Notes under the pieces: model-generated
The model's input: the letters and a program-made list of their open reading frames with translations, nothing else
Told to the model about the DNA's origin: nothing
Database searches by the model: none
NCBI GenBank assembly: GCA_029931535.1
Contig: JAQPZY010001234.1
Span: 1,019,501 to 1,083,500, forward strand
Reading direction: 5' to 3'
Origin: Margaritifera margaritifera
Lineage: Eukaryota > Mollusca > Bivalvia > Unionida > Margaritiferidae
DNA length: 64,000 bases
Position numbers and translations under genes: made by a program
Shown here: piece by piece, positions 58,732 through 64,000 of the stretch
Layout of the letters: every line of letters starts with the position of its first letter
Position numbering within the stretch: the stretch's first letter is position 1

Positions 58732-59053
58732 CTATGCAATAGGAACAAGTTATTTTTTTTTGGGGGGGGGGTGTGTGTGGTAAAACTAATTTTAATAATA
58801 TAATACTTTCCTGTTGATTTTGCTAGATTCCCTCCTCTCTTGCCGCACTGATGTCCCACTAGTTTTAAGGCTATGTCCTGGAAAAGAATGAGGGCTAGTG
58901 TGCATGGGCCAGGGTGGCTGGTTAGACTTCAGATCTTTCTCGAAGTCACCCTATGAGAAGATGAATTTTCATCATATGGTCGAGGGTATTTTCTGTCCAG
59001 AAAAGAGTAAGTTATGTAATAGCAGCAGGTAAGTACATTAAAATTAGTTACCC
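58732..59053 (-). repeat. DIRS internal complementary region and right terminal repeat
   Basis: GCTATGCAATAGGAACAAGT (58731 on) is a direct copy of the extreme right end, GTTATGTAATAGCAGCAGGT (59009 on). AAACTAATTTTAATAATATA (58783 on) is its inverse. The terminal repeat follows, with CATATGGTCGAGGGTATTTT and TAAGTACATTAAAATTAGTT. G run 58760-58772 and C run 59051-59055 sit symmetrically, as in copy 1. Confidence 0.7.
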
Positions 59054-59825
59054 CCTCCTCAAAAGAAAATACTACATATCCCAGATATTACAGAAAAGTT
59101 ATGTCCTTGTACAATCTGGGAAAAGTATTTGGTTATGTTGGCTGCCTAGTTACATTGGTATAAAGAGTAATCAAAGCGTAAAGCAGCCAAAACTACCCAG
59201 CAGTCACCCATTTCTGAATGGAAGATTCTATATTCCGACTTCAAATATTGTATAAATTAGCATGTTCATCATATTTTTGGCAAAATATATGGAATGAAAA
59301 CACCACAAACAAACTTAAGAACATCAAACCCACTATTGGAGAGTGGCATCCCTCGCATTGAACAAATTGGATAGATGAGGTGGTATTGTGCTACATGTAT
59401 TTGCATATCAGACACAGAATACATACCATGCCAGTGTCCACTGACAGTTGAACACATTATTGTCAAGTGTGTCTACTTCCACTCGGTGAGATAGAAGTAT
59501 TTTTTACGTAAACTGCATGAAGAAACTTTACGAGGATGTACCATCTGAGAAAATCTTGGATTTTTTAAGGGAATGCAGTTTATACATCAAATTTTAACTA
59601 TGTTTTAAGGATTTTAAATGTGTTACCTTTATCTGTTATTTTATATACATTTTACAGAATGTTAACATCTTTGCGTTTTATATTTGATCTTGTTGTTCAT
59701 TGTGTTTGCATTTATTTGGAATGTTTATCTTTGTACATTTTAGATTTTTTGAACTTTACCTTGAGTTACTGGCATCATACAGCCACTATTGTGCTGATGT
59801 GCCATAAAATACTATATATATTAAA
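59054..59825 (+). mobile_element. LINE ORF2 C-terminus and 3' end, right of the DIRS insertion
   Basis: The LINE resumes with GKSIWLCWLPSYIGIKSN (the xFCWVPSHIGIRGNExAD block). It continues with a WQNIWNENTTNKLKNIKPTI stretch, GEWHPS, then YIPCQCPLTVEHIIVKCVYF, the C-terminal CxC..H..C motif of Jockey/I-type ORF2. Stops and frameshifts occur. The 3' end runs to about 59820 (TGTGCTGATGTGCCATAAAA, then TACTATATATTAAA) and abuts satellite units. Together with 53626-54205 it is one 5'-truncated LINE. Confidence 0.85.
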
Positions 59826-60502
59826 GGCTTTGTCCCATCTTAGCCATCATAAATCTATGCACACTGCAGGGAATATGAAGAGAGTGTAATGATAGGCTTA
59901 GTAGCATCTCTGCCATCATATTGTAACCACACTGTAGGGCAATATAAAAAGGGTGTAATGATAGGCTTAGTCCATCTCTGCCATCATATTGTAACCACAC
60001 TGTAGGGCAATATAAAAAGGGTGTAATGATAGGCTTAGTCCATCTCTGCTGTCGTATTGTATGCACATCATATGGGAATATAAAAGGGTGTAATGATGGG
60101 CTTTGTCCATCTCAACGATCATATTGTAATCCCACTGTATGGCAATGTCAAAAGGTTCAGTTCCATCTCTGTCATTGCATTTTATCCACTGTAGGGCAAT
60201 ATAAAGAGTGTGTAATAATAGCCTTGTCCATCTCTGCCATCTTATTGTTTGCACACTGTAGGTCATATAAAGAGTGTGTAACGATAAGCTTTATTCTATC
60301 TCTGCCATCGCATTGTATCTACACTTTAGGGCAGTATAAACAGGGTTTAATGATAGGCTTACTTCCTCTCTGCCATCATATTGTATCCACACTGTATAGC
60401 AGTATTAAAAGGGTGTAATGATAGGCTTAGTCCCTGTCTGCCATCATATTGTATCCACACTGTATAGCAGTATTAAAAGGGTGTAATGATAGGCTTAGTC
60501 CC
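59826..60502 (+). repeat. 68-bp satellite, main array, ~10 units
   Basis: The consensus is GGCTTAGTCCATCTCTGCCA, TCATATTGTATCCACACTGT, then AGGGCAATATAAAAAGGGTG and TAATGATA. Two neighbouring units near 59900-60030 and two near 60360-60480 are almost identical to each other, suggesting recent local amplification. ORFs on both strands here are artefacts. Confidence 0.95.
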
Positions 60503-60687
60503 AGGGTTTGGAAATTCATACAGAGAACTGATATAAATCTCTCTTGTGTAACATAGCACAAATTATCTGAAGTGTATACAGTAACTCATTTATACTAGCT
60601 GCCAAAAAAGTATTCAGAAAATAAGAATTTGAATCTTGTATAAGTGACAGTGATTGCTGATAAAGGCAGTGTTTTCTTTTGTTTCAG

Positions 60688-60747
60688 AGGAAAGAACTCC
60701 TGCCAGACAAAAGTCAGGAAAATATATGTTCTATTCAAGTCAGGCAG
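60688..60747 (+). CDS. Semaphorin exon c
   Basis: A strong acceptor (GTTTTCTTTTGTTTCAG) ends at 60687 and a GTAAGT donor starts at 60748. The exon is exactly 60 nt, enters and leaves in phase 0, and encodes RKELLPDKSQENICSIQVRQ. Semaphorin genes commonly have a short exon of about 60-63 nt at this place, carrying the first conserved sema-domain cysteine (the xxEC or xxxC before a basic loop). The Cys of ENICS fits. Joined to exon b it reads NVSHVIQ-RKELLPD. The next exon, expected to hold (E)C.NFxRVL, was not found before the window ends. Confidence 0.7.
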
Positions 60748-61169
60748 GTAAGTTTGGAGTGCATCACATAAGTATTAGTATTTTATTAGTATTAGCAAAA
60801 TTAGTATTATCAGGAGTGTCTTATTCAGGTAGAAGGGGTTAAAGAATGTTCTGGAAATATGGAAGAGTCATTAAGTGTTTTTTTTTATCTGACTGATGAT
60901 GGTGGATTGTTTGACCCTAGTCTAATGTATGGTAAGATGCTGATTATCTTCTTGGTTCAGATAATTAAAGAGTTAAAGACCCTGCAATGGGTATTTTTAC
61001 TAGTAATGGGTAATTCTACCACTGAATCAAAAACAGAAAGCAAACGAAATGCAGATTGAAAGCAAATGAAATGATGAATACATTTTGAACAAAATGAGGA
61101 GCTCTAATGGAATATGCAGAATGCAGAACGATGGATGATAAATAGTTGGTTGGCTTGTAACAGCACTTC
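60748..61169. other. Semaphorin intron, non-coding
   Basis: AT-rich, with a short duplicated AAATGCAGATTGAAAGCAAA-like phrase near 61040-61070. No exon is seen. Confidence 0.4.
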
Positions 61170-61326
61170 AACACTTTGGCTCTGTCATAAGAGGAAATGG
61201 GAGATAAGTACTTTTCCCAAGGACACACTGAGGCAGCTGAACCGGGCTTGCCAGGGTGGCTATAGAACACACAACTGCTGGATTACTGGTCTGATACTCT
61301 GCCATGATTTGAGCTACCACAGCTCC
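61170..61326 (-). mobile_element. tRNA-derived SINE
   Basis: On the minus strand it begins GGGAGCTGTGGTAGCTCAAA, then TCATGGCAGAGTATCAGACC (A-box region). A degraded B box (GTTGTGTGTTCTATAGCC) follows, and it ends with CTCAGTGTGTCCTTGGGAAA, the conserved SINE 3' segment also seen at 7290 and 38189. Confidence 0.7.
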
Positions 61327-61749
61327 CAAAAGATAAATAGAATTGGAACAAAACATGAATGCATGTCATTAGTGGATTTGAAAGTAGATTATTTTCAGGA
61401 TGTGGCAAAATTCCAGTCAGAAGTGGTTTTGCATAATAATTCTGGATAAAATTCTTTACACCGACAATTTCTCACTCCTTACAAACCCTGACATTGTTCT
61501 TATCAAGGCAAGCATAACAACTGCCATTAATATGATGACATCATCACCAGTGGTTGTATCTGTACAATGTATGTTTGAATGAAACAAATAAAAAATAAAA
61601 TTTGCCCACAAATGCTTACCAACTTTATTTTTTACATTTATTGCAGTTGCAGATATATTTGTATTAATTGTAAATTCATGCATTTGTTAATGAAATGAAC
61701 ATTTATGAATGTGACAATGTAATGATTGTTTGGTTTACATAATATCTAA

Positions 61750-62260
61750 CAATGAGAAAACTGTGTCAAAATAAATGACAGTTTTTCTGAAGAAGAACCA
61801 GTTACATGTGGAGTACCACAGGGATCAATCCTTGGTCCACTCTTTCTCATTTTCATAAATGATCTGCCACTGAAAATAGGCAACTGTTTTTCATTTACTG
61901 ACTTATATGCCAATGACACCACTCTCTCAAATTTCAGACAGCTAAAATCAGACCTAGAGGTCTCCCTTCAGATAGCCTTACTTAGAATAGATTATTGGTG
62001 TAAGGAAAATAGCATGAAAGTAAACACAGACAAGACTAAAGTATTAATGATTACTACCCAACAAAAGAGAGCAAAATTGAAAAATAGCAATTTGAATCTT
62101 AAGTTGTATGAAATCTCTCTACAAATGGTTACCCATGACAAAATCCTTGGGGTGATGGTTGACAACAATTTGCAATGGAATGTTTACCTGGCACAAGTTC
62201 CCAGTCCAAGGCAAAAATTCAGTCCTCCGATTTGTAATTGGAGGTCTTGAACAAAAACAA
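61750..62260 (+). mobile_element. LINE reverse-transcriptase fragment
   Basis: One frame is open for about 160 codons. It reads EEPVTCGVPQGSILGPLFLI, then FINDLPL, LYANDTTL (normally YADD), an ALLRIDYWCKENSMKVNTDK block, TKVLMI and DKILGVMVDNNLQWN. These are RT motifs 4-7 of a Jockey/CR1-type LINE. The second catalytic box reads YAND, so one aspartate is lost. The frame ends at 62248. Possible frameshifted continuation (LDYC-like) near 62298 is doubtful. It is a different copy or lineage from the fragments at 16157 and 53626. Confidence 0.85.
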
Positions 62261-62836
62261 CAAAGTCCCAGTCTAATGCCGTAGCCACTTCTGTCATTTG
62301 GATTATTGCTCTTTTTTTCCTTGGACTTCATGCAGTGATAACACATGTTTCTGGCTGCTCAAGATTTGCACTAATTCAAGTGTCTTTTGCCATAATTTCA
62401 ATCAATCATATCTAACTTTGTGTTGCATTTTACCTTTTTTTCTCAGTTCTTGCATTTATTTTCATTTATTGGTGTTCCGTTTGTCATTTTCATGAATTTT
62501 GTTGAATGTTGTGCAGACACTAGGTTAAATTTTTCCCCCTTGTTAGTTTTGGTAATTTTTCTTTCAGTCTTTCAGCATGCCAAAAGACATTGGCTATGAT
62601 GCTGCCAGGGCAAGTGAGTGCAGAATGCACAAATGACGCAAAATGTTATGAATTTGTGCACTTGGAAAGCAATGATGCATGAAAACTCCCACAATTAAGT
62701 TCAAGGTCGCACATATAAAAGTGCATTATGCATAGTATAGAATTTGTATTAGCTGTTACCTAAACTGAATAAATAAGAATCTAAAAAATCAAAATGTAAG
62801 GATATATATTTGATCAAAATACCTGTGTCCATTCCC
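62261..62836. other. Non-coding, nothing recognised
   Basis: AT/T-rich stretch with no supported feature. Confidence 0.35.
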
Positions 62837-62925
62837 AAGTACACTGCTCCCTCACTGTAGCATGCCCACATAACTCGCAGACTCGCTTATAATGTGGGGG
62901 CTGGTGTGGATTCCATTTTTGTAAA
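62837..62925 (+). mobile_element. Possible terminal repeat of a pogo/Tigger-like transposon
   Basis: TACACTGCTCCCTCACTGTA, then GCATGCCCACATAACTCGCA and CTTATAATGTGGGGGCTG, resembles the CAGTACTCCCTCGCTATAACGC-type ends of Tigger/pogo-like elements. Its partner would have to lie beyond the window. The resemblance is from memory. Confidence 0.3.
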
Positions 62926-63651
62926 ATAAAAATTCCAAAAATATACCTGTTTGTTCAACATGAACTAAATCACAGTCAAAATTGGTAAATTAAACCTTGA
63001 TATATCACTCAATTTATAGTCGAAAATTGTGGTTAGTACCCCAAAATTTGAACCAACATCATGAAAATTGCAGCTTTTAATAAGAAGGCATATATTTTGT
63101 TAAATTTTCTTTATTTAAATTTTTTTTTTTTGTCAATACACTGTAAATAACAATATACAACCAAATGTTGATCAGTTAAGATGTCGGCTATACTTAAAGA
63201 AATAAATATCAATTAAATTTTGTTAAGTTAAATTTGTGTTTTAGTTTTACCATTCAATTCAGTTTCAATGTAATCATCATAAATGCGATATGCCCTCCCT
63301 CTATTCAAACATGAAAAGTGTCAAAAACCATCACAGCTATGTCCCTGAGTGTAAGAACCTAAGTAGGTGCAGACTGTGTTTTGATCTCCAACTTGCAGAA
63401 GTGTTTGTTGCATTGTTGCAATCAGTTAAATGTTGACCTACTTTGTATTATCATGTTTATTACGTCTTTTGTTTCAAATCAAGTAAAGGGGGTAGAATAA
63501 AAAAGTTAAAAGTTAGCAGTCACGGTCGTGTGTCAAGTCAGCTCATTTCACTTGACCAATCGAACACTGTTGTAAATATTATTATGCAAGTAACATAATT
63601 AAAGTATCTAACATTAATCAGTGGTTTATCCTACTCATTTGCAAATGTGAT

Positions 63652-63837
63652 ATGGATAGCAAATTGACCAAGCGAAAGGCACACTGGGTGCATGAAAAGC
63701 CTAGTTTCATAGATAGGGTTTATAAAGTTTGTAGTGAACTAACAGTTACCAATTTGGCACGCAGAGGTATGCTCAAAGAACGAGCAGAAATTCAGTTTTT
63801 ACTTGCAATGAGGTCACAGCATCAGTATTTGGCTTAA
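63652..63837 (+). CDS. Small unrecognised ORF, 61 codons
   Basis: It starts at ATG with MDSKLTKRKAHWVHEKPSFI and continues with DRVYKVCSELTVTNLARRGM, then LKERAEIQFLLAMRSQHQYL. It is rich in Lys, Arg and Glu and low in simple sequence, which is unusual for noise ORFs here. An AATAAA follows the stop at 63841-63846. It may be a transposase or short host exon. No family is recognised, and whether it is translated is open. Confidence 0.3.
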   Translation: MDSKLTKRKAHWVHEKPSFIDRVYKVCSELTVTNLARRGMLKERAEIQFLLAMRSQHQYLA

Positions 63838-64000
63838 GAACAATAAAAAAAGTTTTGACGTTGTTGTTTCACGAAAAATGTCAATTGTTTTTGAAAAAAA
63901 ATATTGTTTTCCTGAGATTCAGCAATAACACTAGAATGTATCGACATTCACGTGCAAAATGCAGTGACATTATACACAATGTTTTCGTTGGTACACAAAT

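Larger units (their letters stand above)
54206..59053 (+). mobile_element. DIRS-1-like retroelement, nearly full length, dead
   Basis: The ends are inverted terminal repeats. The left end (54206 onward: TTAATTTTAATATTAGTAAT, GTTGCTATTGCGTAGCTTAC, then AAAATACCCTCGACCGTATG) matches the reverse complement of 58900-59053. The order inside is a gag-like region (from about 55930), reverse transcriptase, RNase H, tyrosine recombinase, then an internal complementary region near 58732-58830. About 4.85 kb is the size of DIRS-1-class elements. All genes are broken. It is inserted in the RNase H region of the LINE whose halves flank it. As expected of recombinase-mediated integration, no target duplication is visible. 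Confidence 0.85.

Noticed and set aside
59821..60418. ORFs of 81-130 codons on both strands
   Set aside because: They are readings of the 68-bp satellite with no conserved protein.

Overview
This window is eukaryotic nuclear DNA, most likely from a bivalve mollusc. It is AT-rich. There is no run of long open frames or prokaryotic-style operons, and almost every listed-size ORF is noise or transposon debris. The organism call is an inference. It rests on tRNA-derived SINEs whose 3' ends resemble bivalve SINEs, long arrays of degenerate 110-170 bp units of the kind common in molluscan genomes, many minisatellites, and RNase H-bearing LINE, DIRS-type and hAT-type relics.

The one cellular gene I can support is a semaphorin on the + strand. 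Three small exons (50402-50525, 51734-51782, 60688-60747) have consensus splice sites and join in frame (junction phases 2 and 0). They encode the N-terminal start of a sema domain (DEEEKRLYVGAM, then VLDLDN, then a Cys-bearing 20-residue exon). The start codon exon and the rest of the protein are not recognised in the window.

The second intron of that gene (51783-60687) holds a layered insertion history. A ~68-bp satellite (52588-60502) is interrupted first by a hAT-like element (52731-53527) and then by a 5'-truncated LINE (53626-54205 plus 59054-59825). That LINE is itself split inside its RNase H region by a nearly full-length 4.8-kb DIRS-1-like retroelement (54206-59053). The DIRS-like element has inverted terminal repeats and an internal complementary region. 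A second, 5'-truncated DIRS copy lies at 20984-22746 and a solo terminal repeat at 3772-3975.

Region by region: 0.46-2.2 kb, a hAT-like element with a 6-bp target duplication; 3.8-5.4 kb, a DIRS relic and a 145-bp-unit array; 7.2-9.7 kb, SINEs, an array and a ~63-copy AT microsatellite; 10.8-13.8 kb, three different minisatellites (32, 37 and 40 bp) inside a degenerate array; 15-17 kb, another array and a LINE 3' end; 18.8-22.7 kb, an array, a hAT transposase C-terminus and DIRS copy 1; 24-33.6 kb, mostly non-coding with MITEs and tandem repeats; 34.2-37.5 kb, a 3.3-kb element with a perfect 8-bp target duplication, no recognisable transposase, a promoter-like cluster and a 440-bp fold-back; 38.3-41.4 kb, inverted-repeat elements, one carrying an intact 116+ residue ORF; 42.8-50.2 kb, arrays, a second hAT-like copy and a 1.34-kb TIR element; 50.4-60.7 kb, the semaphorin exons and nested insertions; 60.7-64 kb, a SINE, a LINE RT fragment and a possible terminal repeat of a further DNA transposon.

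The best candidates for something undescribed are: the six-copy double-palindrome MITE family; the two TIR elements with 6-bp target duplications and unrecognised ORFs (40027-41444 and 48882-50219); the cargo-bearing hAT-type element (34192-37501); and a 320-bp tract packed with AGCT/AGCTCG motifs (29195-29520). All alignments were done by eye, so boundaries are approximate unless a target-site duplication fixes them.
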